Positions 25,301 through 37,103 of a DNA stretch of 64,000 bases are shown here, piece by piece. The notes under the pieces are model-generated. The model saw only the letters and a program-made list of their open reading frames with translations. It did no database searches and was not told where the DNA came from. The first letter of the stretch is position 1, and every line of letters begins with the position of its first letter. The stretch comes from Paragordius varius (lineage: Eukaryota > Nematomorpha): positions 7,068,001 to 7,132,000 of the forward strand of contig OZ176056.1 of NCBI GenBank assembly GCA_964247055.1, given 5' to 3'. A program made the position numbers and the translations under genes.

Positions 25301-25804
25301 CATATCATGCACAAATAAACTATGATATATAACACACATAAAATATCATATTTCAGATTTGGAAAGGAACTTAAAAAATATAATAAATTATGAATAGAAT
25401 TCTTTAGCAAATATCATAAAAAATTATATTACGTATCGGGCCAAGGAATCGCATTATACTGTTGCCACCAGCGACCAACGATCAAAGCTACGTAGAAACC
25501 AAACACAAAAGATAACGGTATTAAATCCGTATAGGTGTGGCAATACAATGCTATCTTTTCAAATATTCTATAAAAAAAAGAAATAATAAATCAATATGTA
25601 ATTTTATATTTATTTTGAGATATACCTTTTTTGAAAATCTGTTAAAAACCATCTATAAAGGGAACTGAGAAAAAAGTACAAACCGACGAAAATTAACATT
25701 TCCCGATACATCAGTTTATATATGCTGCCTTTCCAACGAAAAAGCAATTTCCCAAACCCACCCATTGAGGCATTTGCTACTGAATAAGAGTATGTGATTG
25801 TCAT
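8952..25804 (-). CDS. Best: Bestrophin anion channel with giant C-terminal tail
   Basis: Calcium-activated chloride channel of the bestrophin family. Exons in transcript order: 25804-25626, 25567-25433, 24393-24227, 22075-21921, 21525-21448, 20923-20771, 20143-20063, 19701-19547, 19079-18974, 18397-18213, 17367-17216, 16493-16093, 15263-15146, 14464-13814, 13261-13178, 13080-13026, 12884-12844, 12760-12464, about 11842-11727, 11225-11115, 11037-10965, 10902-8952. All junctions are GT-AG and keep phase except entry to the 11842 exon. The start is ATG at 25804 ([16 protein letters not shown], the family's N-terminus). Residues 1-365 align without a gap at key sites: neck I76/F80/F84 in [27 protein letters not shown], and the Ca clasp in [12 protein letters not shown] at E300-D304, the same numbering as human BEST1. 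The total is about 1,815 residues against 500-800 for usual family members. Confidence 0.9.
11727..11842 (-). CDS. Bestrophin tail exon of uncertain frame
   Basis: A coding-like block with an acidic reading ([13 protein letters not shown] then [10 protein letters not shown]) that fits the composition of neighbouring exons and joins in phase to the 11225 exon through the GTATAC donor. However, the visible acceptor (TTTTAG before 11842) does not match the phase leaving the 12760-12464 exon in that reading. The alternative frame is open too and would join both neighbours. A missed micro-exon between 12464 and 11842 is the simplest fix. A hAT MITE lies just upstream at about 11919-12126. Confidence 0.45.
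11919..12126. mobile_element. hAT-type MITE in bestrophin intron
   Basis: Begins CAGTGGTGTCC and carries AGCTTCGCGGGCCG close to the end; the right end reads roughly AGTTGGACA. It belongs to the same family as the 5089-5317 element. The target duplication is not clear. Confidence 0.6.
15755..16058. mobile_element. TA-flanked MITE, copy A
   Basis: A 304-bp element with long inverted repeats built of tandem units of about 20 bp (consensus AACAATTCAAATTCACCCTT). The left end is CCATTTAGAGTTC and the right end is GAACTGTAAATGG, set in TA runs on both sides. The left inverted repeat has at least four units. The core contains CTAATATAACTCATCAT, shared with copy D in the same orientation and with B and C reversed. 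It lies in the bestrophin intron, 34 nt past the donor of the 16493-16093 exon. Confidence 0.85.
16940..17203. mobile_element. TA-flanked MITE, copy B
   Basis: A 264-bp copy of the same family, with left end CATTTACAGTTC and right end GAATTTTAAATGG, bordered by TA. The core carries ATGAGTTATATTAG, reversed relative to copies A and D. Its right end is 12 nt from the 5' splice site of the bestrophin exon 17367-17216, so the intron begins GTAATATATATA and then the element. Confidence 0.85.
22309..22352. repeat. (TA)n microsatellite
   Basis: An uninterrupted TA dinucleotide run inside a bestrophin intron. Other TA runs of similar kind lie at about 15731-15754, 16059-16090, 36985-37012, 46053-46080 and 61680-61706. 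Confidence 0.9.
22415..22634. mobile_element. Partial copy of CACTA-ended element
   Basis: About 220 bp resembling the right fifth of the 53899-55021 element, including the shared phrase ATCGAGTTTAATGTTAAATC (AT and TT variants) and the terminus TTTGTTGTCTAGTA followed by TTA. No left terminus was found, so it is truncated. It lies in the large bestrophin intron between 24227 and 22075. Confidence 0.65.
23898..24194. mobile_element. TA-flanked MITE, copy C
   Basis: A 297-bp copy of the tandem-unit MITE with left end CCATTTATAATTT and right end GAACTGTAAATGG. The core matches copy B in orientation (ATGAGTTAGTTATAT). It ends 32 nt from the donor of the bestrophin exon 24393-24227. Confidence 0.85.
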
Positions 25805-25929
25805 AATTTTAATGTGCGATCAAGTAATTAATTGTTATTATAAGGCATGGTTAGACGATAATACAAATTGACTAAGAGTACATATGAAATCATACTATTT
25901 TAAATTACCAACTGTTAAAATTGACTTAT

Positions 25930-26570
25930 GCCATTTAACACTTGGATACAACACACTCATTTTAGTCCTTCGATTCAAATTGGGGTAGTTAAATACCCCA
26001 GGCTTGCTTAAAACAAATACTTTGGAAAGAAACGAAGCCACGGCAAAATTTGGCACTTATATAACATTAATAAACCTTAATATATAAAAAAACTTTATTC
26101 AAAAATATTTGATTTTACATATTTAAAGCTAAAACCGAAAGGTGAAAATTTCGTCAATAACATGTGTCAAATGGTAAAATTAGAAAATATAACAAAATAA
26201 ACCGCTTTTCCTATTTCTATCAATGTTAGATGTAATTTATATTAAAAATTAGCTTTAGTTTTACCCTTAAAGAAATAAAGACGATATTTTGCAAAAATTT
26301 TGCAAAATAGGCGTCGAAGTAGTTTGACATGGAACTTTTTTTTCAAAACAAAATTTTATTTAGATATTTTTGCATGTTTATATGATTTTTATTAGGATAG
26401 CGATAGAAGCATTTTAAATTGGGACCGTTTCCTTCTGTCGTTTTTTAAAAATTTAAATATAGTCTGGAGTATTTATATATCCCAATTTGAATCGAAATGT
26501 TAATACCACAATTTCAGTCCTTATATTTAAATTGGGGTAGTTAGATTCCCCAGGCTTGTCTAATTTTAAA
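25930..26570. repeat. Dispersed repeat with GGGGTA...TACCCC motif, plus orientation
   Basis: The segment around 26130-26420 is similar, reversed, to about 45250-45510 (shared phrase GTCGAAGTAGTTTGACATGG on one strand, CCATGTCAAACTACTTCGAC on the other). The end motif near 25970 recurs at about 26515, 45600 and 46580. No coding sequence is seen; the family is unknown. Confidence 0.6.
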
Positions 26571-28049
26571 TATTTTAAAAAATATGGAATAAATTAAAAC
26601 CATGTCAAAATTTTGCTATAATAAAAAAATCATTTTTTTAAAGTTAATTTTGTGTTGACTACTCCATATCAATGGTCAAACATACGTATATTTTAATTAG
26701 AAAAAATTTGGCGTAAATTATCTCTAAAGAATATCTTATTTAATACAAAATGATTTCCATAATTACTACTAAGAGATAATCAAGTAATTAGCTACTAATT
26801 TTTAGTAATAGAATTACATAGTAATGACATGTTTATTAATTTCCTAGACTCATCTTACCGCTATAATATGATGAATTTAACCATATGTTGACTGAATAAA
26901 CTAATTTTTATTCTACATTTTCCCAGTCAACATTACTCGTAAATATAGGTCTGATTTCTTTACACTATTATTATAATCTATGATTACAAACACATGGGGA
27001 CAAACAAATATATTACAAATAATGTATTTTATGCGTTATTTCATATTGTTTAACCAACTATTCTGAATGCCATTTTCTGTGCTTTTTCCAATTATAACCA
27101 AATTCTCTATTTATCTTAGAAGCGTTTTCCATTAACTTTCAAAAAAATCACATTTTAGCTTTTACCTATCGCATCCTAACATCGACAAATAATATCGAAT
27201 AAATGGACTTAGAAGATATATTTTAGGATTTAATCAAGAGTTTTAACAGTTTCTAATGATAAGTATCAAAAAACGAACATAAGCTTAAATTAGATTTTAT
27301 ATACGCCACACCCCTTAATTTATAGTGCCCGGGGTTACACACACACACACACTTTAAGACACCCACACTAGGCTCCTGGTATGGAGAATCTGCTAAAGAT
27401 AGAATTGGATTACCCAAAGAACAATTTTGATTATCTGTTAAAATTATTTAGTAATAAAATAAAATTCTGTAATACTTGTGGGAAGCACAACCTATTCTTG
27501 AATGCGGAACAGTTAATTGGATCGGAACAATATTTATTAATCTGGAGTTTCGCTACTAATAAGCAGATTTACTAAATTAATAATCGCTCTAATGATAATA
27601 TTCATTTCTTGATACAACAATTTTATTTGCATATATTACCATTTATTAGAGGCAATTAAATTGGTTATATAATTAATTTTTATCTATTTGCAACATATAT
27701 TTGATTGTGGCATTTATAACTTGTTGTACAAGAAGTGAGCCTTTATATTTTCAATAATTACTTTCTTTCGTATAATAAATTACTTGGCTTTATAAACCAA
27801 TCTGCTTCTCAAATTAAAACCATCAAAAGGTTAGTCGTGTAGTTCCCTAACTGAAAGTGGCATTGATGCTATACTAAACAGCCTCTGGTGTGGAAAATAT
27901 AGGTCCACCTATTTAGCAAGTTATGAATAATTGGCAGCAGCTTAAATATAATTTTTGAGCATTGATTGCAATTCTCAGTTTTCACAAATAAAAGTAGATA
28001 TATATAATTAAAAATTATTATAGATAAAAATTTAAAAATATACAGTTTA

Positions 28050-28215
28050 GACCAGTGGTACTCACCAAAAAAACAAAAGGCTATAAAAATATTCCGATGT
28101 ATAGCTTGGTATATTTGCAGATAATTAACTCCGAGTAAGTATATCAAAATATAATAAATATTCTAGGGCCATAAAAATCAATTGAGCCGCATGCGGCCCC
28201 AAAATGTTTCTACTA
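28050..28215. mobile_element. Short hAT derivative
   Basis: Starts CAGTGGTACTCACC and contains GAGCCGCATGCGGCCCC near the other end; both ends match the two termini of the larger hAT at 56051-58510. It is therefore a non-autonomous derivative of that family. A similar, more decayed copy begins at about 43795. Confidence 0.6.
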
Positions 28216-28276
28216 ACCACGAAAAGGTTCAATTATAAAATTTTACGAAATCTAAATAAAATTCATTCTGTTAAAC

Positions 28277-28483
28277 TGATAGAAGTAAAGTTATATTACA
28301 CAGAAAACATTTATTTATTACCAAAAATCAAACATGTGTATGTGATAGTATAATACAAGAATTATATACTAACTATTTTGCTTGAAGCTACAATCAACAT
28401 TAACTAGGTGTATCACAAAGAGTTATAAGTGTTCACAATTATATAGGTGCGTTTGTGTCTACGACAGTAGGATTAACTTAACA
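28277..28483 (-). repeat. 3' LTR of gypsy copy 1
   Basis: Direct repeat of the 32594-32779 segment (shared CTATTTTGCTTGAAGCTACA). It starts TGATAG and ends CTTAACA on the plus strand, so it reads TGTTAAG...CTATCA in element sense, with canonical TG/CA ends. Confidence 0.85.
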
Positions 28484-29915
28484 TCTCTCTTTCCCTGCCC
28501 TTGATATCTATGTGGTGGGTGTCGGATTCGTGTAGGGTATCGCCGTTCAGTATGAGTGACAGTGGTAGGTGTTATAGTGGGTGTTTGCTGGGATGGCAAC
28601 TCAATGATGGGTTCCGAGGGCTGGGGTGGAGGTGAAGTCGGGGCTTCGGTCGTGGCAGTACTGTACCTAACATATAGGTCATGCGATGGTGGAGTTTCTT
28701 CGGGCGATATTGTCATTATTCTTTCACCTCCTTCCCTTGGTCTCAGTTGGTCGGCGTGTAATCGGATGATTTCGTTATCATCTTGTATTTCATATGAGTG
28801 TAATCCTAGTCGTTTATTTACAATTCCTTCTCGCCAACCATTCGCTAGTTCATTTTTTATGTATACTTTTTCGTTTTCATGGTATTCGTGATTAGGTTGT
28901 ACATCGTCTAAGAAGTCTGTTTGTTTATATTGTAGCCATGTGATTGGATTATGTAGGGTACGTTTTAGAAAAAGTTGAGCGGGACATGTATTTGTAGCAC
29001 TGTGTATGTTAGGGCGGTATCCCCAAAGCGTATTATTTATTTTTGAATGTGGGTCATCGTCTTCTGCTGACCGATAATGTGTTTTTAGGGTATATACTCG
29101 TTCCACCATTCCGTTAGTTTTTGGATGATAGGGAACTGATGTTACATGTATAATGATTCCCGTTTCCATGACTTTTTTAAACTCCTCAGATGTAACGCGT
29201 TGTCGGTTACTATCATTCTTGGAGATCCATATTGACTAAAACATTCGTCTAGGAAATTTAAGATATTTTGGTCGATATAATTTTCGATAGTTTAACTTCG
29301 ACCCATCGAGAATAACTGTCAATAAGTACTATCCAATAATAATTGTCTATTTGTCTATCGGGCCTGCTATAGCTAGATGTAATCTCTCCCATTTGCTGTA
29401 TTCGTGTTCCAATTGTATGTGGGATTCAGTTTTCGCATCTTGACACTTTTTACACGTATCTACGCACTTTTTTATGTCGCTTTCCTTGTTGTGCCAAAAG
29501 ACTATTTGTTTTGCTTGTTCGTACATTGCTTTGAATCCGGGGTGTCCTACGTGTATTGTAAGATATTTATTTTTTGAGAATCGGGAATTATTAATCAATC
29601 ATGCCAATATAACCCGTATGTATTTTCAATTTCATTTCTAAAACTGTGGAATGGATGTAATATTTTATTGGACCGGTTGTTTGTTCTTAGTGCCCTTATT
29701 ACCTGTTTTAATACGGGGTCGGTTTCTGGCTTCTAATATGGTCACGATTTATATTGAATAGAATACTATTGGCAAATCTTACATATTCTGCTGTTTGAAG
29801 GCTTTCTGTGTCTTGTTGATGTGGTTCTGTCGGCATGCGGGACAATGGATCTGCAATGTTTTCGTGGCTTTTAATGTACCGTAGATTGTAATTAAATTCG
29901 CTAGCTTTATATATC

Positions 29916-30236
29916 AGTTATGTTTAATAACTTAATTGTTTTTGTTAACTTAACTCAATTGATCTTATATTAGTTACCTTATGAAAATATATTATCCTTT
30001 CCTCTTACCTTTGTGCATAATACACCTTTGTCCTTGTTACGCTAAAAATGTATATTATCTTGGTTGTAAATGCTTTCACCTAAATACTATAATATTGAAC
30101 CTTATGCAAATATATAACTTGGGTGTGAATGCTTTCACCTAAATATTGAAATATTTAACCTTATGCAAAAATGCAACCTCGCTCTAAAACTATATATAAT
30201 GGAATATAATTTTTTATCCTTTTTTCGCTTGTTACA
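29916..30236. mobile_element. 321-bp insertion with 5-bp target duplication
   Basis: Interrupts gypsy copy 1 relative to copy 2 and is flanked by ATATC on both sides (29911-29915, 30237-30241). In minus sense it starts TGTAACA. It has no coding capacity and contains a tandem repeat of about 57 bp (phrase AATGCTTTCACCTAAATA twice). The size and 5-bp duplication suggest a solo LTR of another family, but this is inference. Confidence 0.75.
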
Positions 30237-32593
30237 ATATCCAACGTAGTAGCTCGGAATTATTTATTTAGTTTAGTTTACGATTATTTTTAAACAGCTT
30301 TATTAGTGGTTTGTGATCAGTACGTAGTTCAAACTTCTTCCCCGTAATAAACGTTCTGAATTTTCAAAAGCGAAAAGTATGGCTTGTGATTCCTCTATCA
30401 CTGAATAATTTTCTTCGGGTTTAGACCAATTTCTAGATGCGTAGGCAATGGGTTTATTTATGCCCTCCTGCGTGGTCTGTAGTAACACTACTCCGTACCC
30501 TTTATTCGAGGCGTCTGTTTCGATTATTATAGGTAACCCAGGGTTGAACGGAGTTAGTTTAACAGTATGACATATTATTTTTTTGGCTCTGTTACAGTCC
30601 TCGTGGTTTTTGGTCCAAATCTAGGGTTTTTTATAACTGCCTAGGTCGTGAAGTATAGCCAAACTTCCATGCAATTTCAGGAATCGTGTGTGAAAATTTA
30701 TTAAGCCTAAGAAGGACTTGAGTGTTGTTTTGTCAGTGGGTCTTGGGAAGTCTTGTATGGCTTTAATTTTATCGGCAGCTGGTGATATGCCGTTTTTTGA
30801 TATAACATATTCCAAATAACTTACAGACGGTTGAAAAAGTTTTAGTTTGCTTTTACTTAATTTTAAACCAGAATCGTCTAAACGCTTAAATACCTTTCTA
30901 AATTTCTTTTGTGTTCGTTTCGTTTTTTTTTCTGTTATTAAAATATCGTCTAAATATACAGCTGTTCCTGGGCAGACACCTAAAATCTTATCAATTAATC
31001 TTTAAAAAATGCCGATGGCGCTTGATAGGCCAAAGGGAAGTCTTTTATATGTAAAATACCCTAGGGGTAGGGTAATTGTTAATAACTTTTGACTTTCTTG
31101 ATCTATTGGCAATTGTAGATATGCGTCTTTCAAATCGATTACCGAAAATGATTCTCCTAATCCTATTTTGGAAACTAATTCGTCAAGTGTCGGTATATTA
31201 TGACTGTCATCTAGATGTGGATTTATTGTAACACGATAATCTGCTCATAACTTAAAGCACCATTCGCTTTTGTGATCCAAACAATAGGGGTGGCCCAGGT
31301 TAGTTTCTCAGTCGTAGGGTCTAATGGTTTGATTATGTCCGCTTCTAAAAATCTCTTAATTTTAGAGTCGACTTTTTCTTTTAACGGTATCGGGATGCGG
31401 CGACACTTAAATATTTTTGGTTTTGTATTGTTTTTTAAAAAAAGTTTGATAGGGGTTCCAGTGAAAGACCCTAACTTTTCACAAAAAAGTGAATTAAATT
31501 TATTATGAATTTTCCTCAAATATATTAATATTAAAACATCGACAATTTATCAACTGTTTTGCCATTCGGGAATTCTCGTAGCCAATCCCAACCAAGAATT
31601 GCTGGGGCCTTCTTGCCGCTTACAACCATACACGCCAAAGATTTTGTTTCACCATCGCATTGTACCGTGACCATACAACTACCCTTGGAATTGATTCTTT
31701 GTCCGCCATATTTATACAAATCTGGGCCTATTTGTTGCAACTCGGGCTTCTCAATTTCTTCCCACGCTTGACAATCGATTATAGATACGCTTGAACCTGT
31801 GTCTATAATCATGCGTATTGGCTTGCCATTTATTATTATTGTTAACTTGGGGGTAAATTTCGACATGCTGAAAGTTGCTAATCCATTTCTTTTTACAGCA
31901 CGGTTGGAAGTGATTCCAGCCTTGGCATTTATAACATTGTTTGCCCCAAGCTGCGCATCTGCCGGGTGCATGACCTAACCCGCAGAATTGACATTTGTTT
32001 TGGTATTTCCCAGCTGTAGTCTGCAATATCTGGCCATCTAATGTTGTTAGTTGATCTGCTTTTTCATAGTTGAAAGCAATGTCTACCACTTGTTTTAGGG
32101 TCACAGTTTCGTTTCCCCACATGACATCGGGGAATTTAGAAAACAGATCTAGTTCTAATTTTTCCACTCCCAGGCCTGCAATGAACACGTCGCGCATTTT
32201 TTCATTGATGTCAAGCTAGAAGTTATATTTTGCGGCATCGGTTTTGACTCGTAAAAGAAATTCCGTAAATGTTTCCTTTTCTTTCCGACGAAGTTTTACC
32301 AAATTGAATCTGGCCTGGAATATATTTGTCCTATTCGATTCGTAAATTTTCCTGCCGGCTTCAATGATGTCCGGCCAGGAGGTATTATCAAGCGAATTTT
32401 GGGAGGAATTGGTCGAATTTCTTTGTGATCGACATTCCTGCGTAAGCGAGAAATAACGTCTTGCAATTGTTGTCGTTTGCCGACATGTTTTTTGCAGCTA
32501 GCATTCGTTGAATGTATAAAACGTATCGGTCAAAATTTTCCTTTACATCAAAGCTTTCCAGAGAAATTTTTGCCAGGTTCATTACCGCGCCAA

Positions 32594-32779
32594 TGATAGA
32601 AGTAAAGTTATATTATTCAACATTTATAAATACCAAAAATCAAACATATGTGTGTGAAATTATAATACAAGAATTATCAACTAACTATTTTGCTTGAAGC
32701 TACAATTAACATTAACTAGGTGTATCACAAAAAGTTATAAGTGATTACAATTATATAGGTGCGTTTGTCTACGACAGTA
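32594..32779 (-). repeat. 5' LTR of gypsy copy 1
   Basis: Direct repeat partner of 28277-28483. The outer end is slightly shortened and no exact target duplication remains. Confidence 0.8.
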
Positions 32780-32879
32780 ACCAAATTTTGGCAATGAAAG
32801 CAAAAAATATTAAAATAATTAGTATATTTTATAGCTTTATATTTAAAATCTAATATAAAATTTGTTAATGCCCACATAG

Positions 32880-32951
32880 TTTGCGAATGCAGTCCGTCGT
32901 ATTTATCTGCGAAAATGCGGCCCGTGAAGCTATTTATCTTGGACACCCCTG
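32880..32951. mobile_element. hAT MITE end
   Basis: Contains GCGGCCCGTGAAGCTATTTA and ends TTGGACACCCCTG, the right-hand terminus of the hAT MITE family. The left part is unclear next to the gypsy LTR. Confidence 0.5.
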
Positions 32952-33159
32952 CTCCAAACAATTCCTAAAATATTTTATCTAAATGTATAATAATATCTAT
33001 TATCCATATCAGAACCGCACAAGTTAATCATATGTGTTTGTTTCAAACTAAGGTTTTATTGCGAATATTCTTTATGGTCAAATTCTACACCGAAACCTTT
33101 GAAATCAATATTTTAAATAACTCGAATTTTGCATTTTATATGTTTAATTTTAAAAAGCA

Positions 33160-33443
33160 TGGATGTCCGGAACTAATGGTTTCGTGGTCCGCATTTTGGG
33201 CTCAAATAAACCCGCGAGCCGCATTTGAAACATATAGGGGGATTATAAATAATTTATTCGATTTTAAACATAAGATCGTAAAATGCTAAGACAATATAAT
33301 AATTTATTCTACTTTTTGCCAATTGGATAGATAATTTAAATTGGTTAAGAAAATTATTTTTTATTAAAATTTATGCGAATTATGAATTTTAAATTTTTCA
33401 CAGGCCGCACATAAAGTCTAGGGCCGCGCGTTAAACACCCTTG
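33160..33443. mobile_element. hAT-type MITE downstream of Maf
   Basis: Left end near CATGGATGTCCGG, right end TTAAACACCCTTG, internal GCCGCATTTGAAAC and GGCCGCACATAAAGTCTAG, as in the copies at 11919 and 37104. Ends are approximate. Confidence 0.55.
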
Positions 33444-33762
33444 ATTTAATGATTAATGAACATGAATATTTTTAAATATTTACCGTTTATGTCTCTAAAA
33501 TTAACTATAGGCCTTAATTCTCAAAAAAGTCAAAACTTCCATTTACTCAGATTTGAAATCAAAGCCATAATTTTAATATTTTCACAAATAATGACATCGA
33601 TAATAAATGGTTTATTAATAAAATCACATAAATTTATTGAGCAAATCTTAATTGGGTGAATGCATAGGTTGTCTTTCATTATAAATAGTTATCGTAAATA
33701 TATCACAAAAATTAAAAAGTTTATCGAAATATCTAAATGCATAAAATGAGTAAAAACAACTG

Positions 33763-36446
33763 CTACTTATTCATATCTTGAAAGTAACGGTTTTTATAAT
33801 AAGCTAACTCGCTTCTAAGAACCTCGATTTCTGATTTTAACATTCTAGTTTCCTGGAGCAAATTTTGATTTCGTGTTTCCAAATCCTTTTTCATTTTTAT
33901 TCGTCTTAGTCGACTACTTTGAGCATAATACCGATTTTTGAGCGTTCGCCGTTTCTGTTTAAATATATTGATTTCTTCTCGCGATTTACCGTGTAATCGT
34001 TGATTTAAATCTCTTACAGTTATATTGATGAGCTCTTTATCGGTGATTGCAGGTCCCAGATATTCTGTATTATCCAAACTGCTATTTATACTTTCAGGAT
34101 TAATATTGTATTCTTTGCGGTAATTATTTTCATTATATGTGGCTGTGTAATACATATTCGTACCACCGCCGGCAGAATTATTATTGAATTGGTGAGGGTC
34201 ATTTTTTGATCCCTCGTGATTGATATTTGTTCGAAACAAGCATCGATTTGAAAGGTTATTTATTGAATTATCGGTTGACAATGCAATATTTAGTAAACCA
34301 TATTCGGATGCATGTGGATCAATACTGCTGCCTACCAAATCATGTAATTTTCCAGCAGCGGGTGAATCGTAAAACGATGATGAAAAGGATGAGGAACCGC
34401 CTTCTTCACCGTACTGATTGTAATTATTTGATGGAATATGGTTATCATTGATAATTACATTATGATTATAAAAATGATCTTTTGGAGACGTGATAGCATT
34501 TTCTTCATAATGCTTAGTTTTTTCTGTATCATCTTGCATAATTATTGTTAGAGTTTGGTTCAAGCTTTTTGATCCGACCTTGATACAGTTAACCATATTA
34601 TAGGATGCCAAATTAGTTAACTTATTAATGTTATTATTGTGCGTTGAATTTTCGCTATTATTTTGGAAATATTTGGGATTTATATTATTATTTGTGTTGT
34701 TTTTATTATTATTATTTAAAGATTTTCCAATTTTTTGATTATCTTTTAGGTTGTTCTTAGATGGGGGTATTCTATAATTTTGGAGAAAGAGATCATTTTT
34801 GTATGGATTTTCAGTTTCACTGCTATCCTCAATATCACCACCATCGCCATCAGAAAACATATCATAATTTCTATCGAAATCATTAGAATCCGTGTCTGGA
34901 TGCAAATTTTCGCCTTTATTAATGTTTGTGTGATTGACACTTTTATATTGGTCTATTAGATTACATAGGATGTTTTTTGAAGATATATTAAATGGGGCCG
35001 AATTATCCGAATTCATCATTGGCAATAATTTTTGGTTTATGGATATTGGGAAAGGGTTGTTATTTTCCATTCCTGAGTTTTTACCCAACTCTGACAAGAC
35101 TGTAGCCCTATTTGGAAGATTTAAGGATATATTCGATATGGAATTTGCATCAATATTTGAATCAAAAGTTTCATTATTAGGTACAAAAGGTGTGTATGAA
35201 GGTAATGATAATTCGTCTTGAGATGTGACAGAAACTAGGTTTGAACAAATAAGTTGAGAAGATGAATAAGGTTCGGGATTGTATATTAATGGCATAATCA
35301 CTTTTGAGGAATGTTGTGCCGGTAACCCTAAAAGCATATCTAAATACGGAGATGGTTCTAAGATATTCCAACCCTTAGAACAGTTTTCTGTCGATAAATG
35401 ATTGGAATCATTGTGATTGTTATAAAAACTGTTGTGCGCATGATCACAATCTGTGTTTGCAGGTAATAAATTATTTTTTGGAGATCGTACGCCATCAACC
35501 GCTTCATTGAATAATACTTCGTTTACATGTAATTGTCTTATGGGTTTCCCTCCTTTTTCATAATTATTTTTATCATAAAATTCATTATTCAAAACGCGCT
35601 GAATAATATTAATTTCATTGTTCTCATTAAATACACCGGCTATATTGTCTTCCACAGGTTGAATATGTGATAAATCGGGGCTAAAAAATTGTGGTAAACT
35701 GTGTCCAAATTGTGTCTTTGGAAAAATTAGTGGCCCATTCTCTTCAGGAAAATTATTTTCTTCGTTCATAGGGCAGGATTGATTTGTTATACTTAGCAAT
35801 TGGTTAAACATCTTTTTACATTGATCATCGCTGCTATTTATAGTATGAGTTGTGTTGTTGATTAATGTGTTAGTAGGGTCTGACATGGGCATAAGAAAAT
35901 CACATTGATGTCCTAAAATTTCATCCGATTGTATGAGCGGATTCGCCTCGGAATATTGAATGTCAAGAAAATATGTGTCTGTGTTCATTGAAGAAGTTTT
36001 AGATGAAATCATAGAATTATCCTTAGTTTCAACAGGATCTTTCGTAAGTATGTTGAAAATATCGTTGGAAACGGACAAATTTTCTATGTTGTAAGGGTTG
36101 GTTTTATAGTCTATTTGGGGGGATATGGAAACATCGTAATCGGTTATTTCGGGTACTATATTACATGAATTTGCATTTAATTGATTGATGTTATGAGGTG
36201 ATGCTTCATCCATTGTGTCGTATTCTTCTTCTGGTCTTTCTTGATTATTATCTGCACAAGTATTATTGGCTTTATCGCACATATTATCTACATTTTTACA
36301 TCCATCCACAATTTCATTACATGAAGGACTTTGGTTTAATTCTTTAGAATATGATTCGCTATTATTTAGGGATGATTGAATATGATTTACATTTTGATCA
36401 TTTGAAAAGTCACAACAAAAAGAGGATTCTTCGGGCTCTTCTTCTA
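33763..36446 (-). CDS. Maf: Maf-family bZIP transcription factor, terminal exon
   Basis: Nuclear DNA-binding factor of the Maf group. The last 94 residues (34047-33766) hold, in order, the extended homology region (starting [16 protein letters not shown]), a basic region [20 protein letters not shown] and a leucine zipper with heptad Leu at about 7-residue spacing ending in a Tyr. The Maf-specific extended region makes the family call firm. The remaining roughly 800 residues are Asn/Ser/Asp-rich, probably a disordered activation region, so it is closer in plan to large than small Maf proteins but far longer than the usual 240-450 residues. The acceptor at about 36446 (TTAATATAG) opens this exon in phase 1. 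A possible preceding coding piece near 36690-36646 ends in a phase-1 GT donor, but the true start codon was not found. The basic region has Tyr and Ser where Maf proteins normally have Gly and Cys. Confidence 0.9.
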
Positions 36447-36984
36447 TATTAAGCTTTCAGAAATGAGACTAGGGCTTTTCCATTCTGCTTAAAACACAAA
36501 TAGAATGATTATCAAAACTATCTAAAATATATTTAAAAATAATCCTAATTTATATCGATACATATTATAAAACGTTTTTTTCATGGTGTAAAATGTTTTA
36601 AACTTTGAATGAATTTCATTATTTTATTTTTTATACCTGTTTCTTTACCTAATATCGTCTCAAATAATCGTGATTCGGAGGTGGTAGTATTATTTTATTA
36701 TATCAAAAATAAATAGGCGCCATACTCATTCAATAAGTCACAATCTCCGTTTTCAAACAAATTTTAAAAAATTGGAAGGACAAGAATGTCTCTTCAAATT
36801 AAACATAAAAAACACTCTTCAAACTTTTTGATTGTAAATTAAAATTTTAGGTTAAAACTCTTCACCAAAGATCGACATTATTAAATTGGTAGTTTATCTT
36901 GATGTCATCGAAACGTTATCCACCTTTTTAAAGTTAATTTCCGGCGTTATTAAAAATTTCGAATTTTTAGACTTTGAACGATCA

Positions 36985-37017
<33 letters not shown>

Positions 37018-37103
37018 TTAAAAAAAATCAATTTAATCCCTATAATTTTGCAAAAATTTAATACATAAATAAGCTTACAATTAATAAACAGGCGATGCTT
37101 TCA

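Larger units (their letters stand above)
25805..28276. other. Intergenic interval with dispersed repeats
   Basis: Upstream of the bestrophin start. It holds two direct copies of a motif reading AAATTGGGGTAGTTA then CCCCAGGCTTG (about 25975 and 26530), an (AC)n run at about 27339-27352, a short unplaced open frame at 27381-27575 (64 codons, with CNTCGKHN) that I do not recognise, and a hAT MITE at about 28050-28215. The promoter could not be located. Confidence 0.55.
28277..32779 (-). mobile_element. Ty3/gypsy LTR retrotransposon copy 1, broken
   Basis: Fossil LTR element in minus orientation. Parts from 5' to 3': LTR 32779-32594; a primer-binding-site-like TGGCGCGGTA just inside; gag with Cys/His knuckles (about 32580-31880); aspartic protease with DTGSS (about 31860-31560); reverse transcriptase (about 31500-30620); RNase H (about 30560-29840); integrase with its HHCC region and core (about 29600-28690); a purine-rich tract; LTR 28483-28277. 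The two LTRs are roughly 90% alike by eye, so the insertion is old. Ten or more breaks are spread along the coding region, so it cannot be active. A 321-bp element is inserted at 29916-30236. Clade within Ty3/gypsy not determined. Confidence 0.9.

Noticed and set aside
27381-27575. 64-codon plus-strand frame with a CxxC pair
   Set aside because: No homologue recognised, no splice context; kept only as a note within the intergenic entry.
28556-28891. Plus-strand open frame of 111 codons
   Set aside because: Antisense to the integrase end of gypsy copy 1; no protein-like features.
34934-35221. Plus-strand open frame of 95 codons
   Set aside because: Antisense shadow within the Maf exon.
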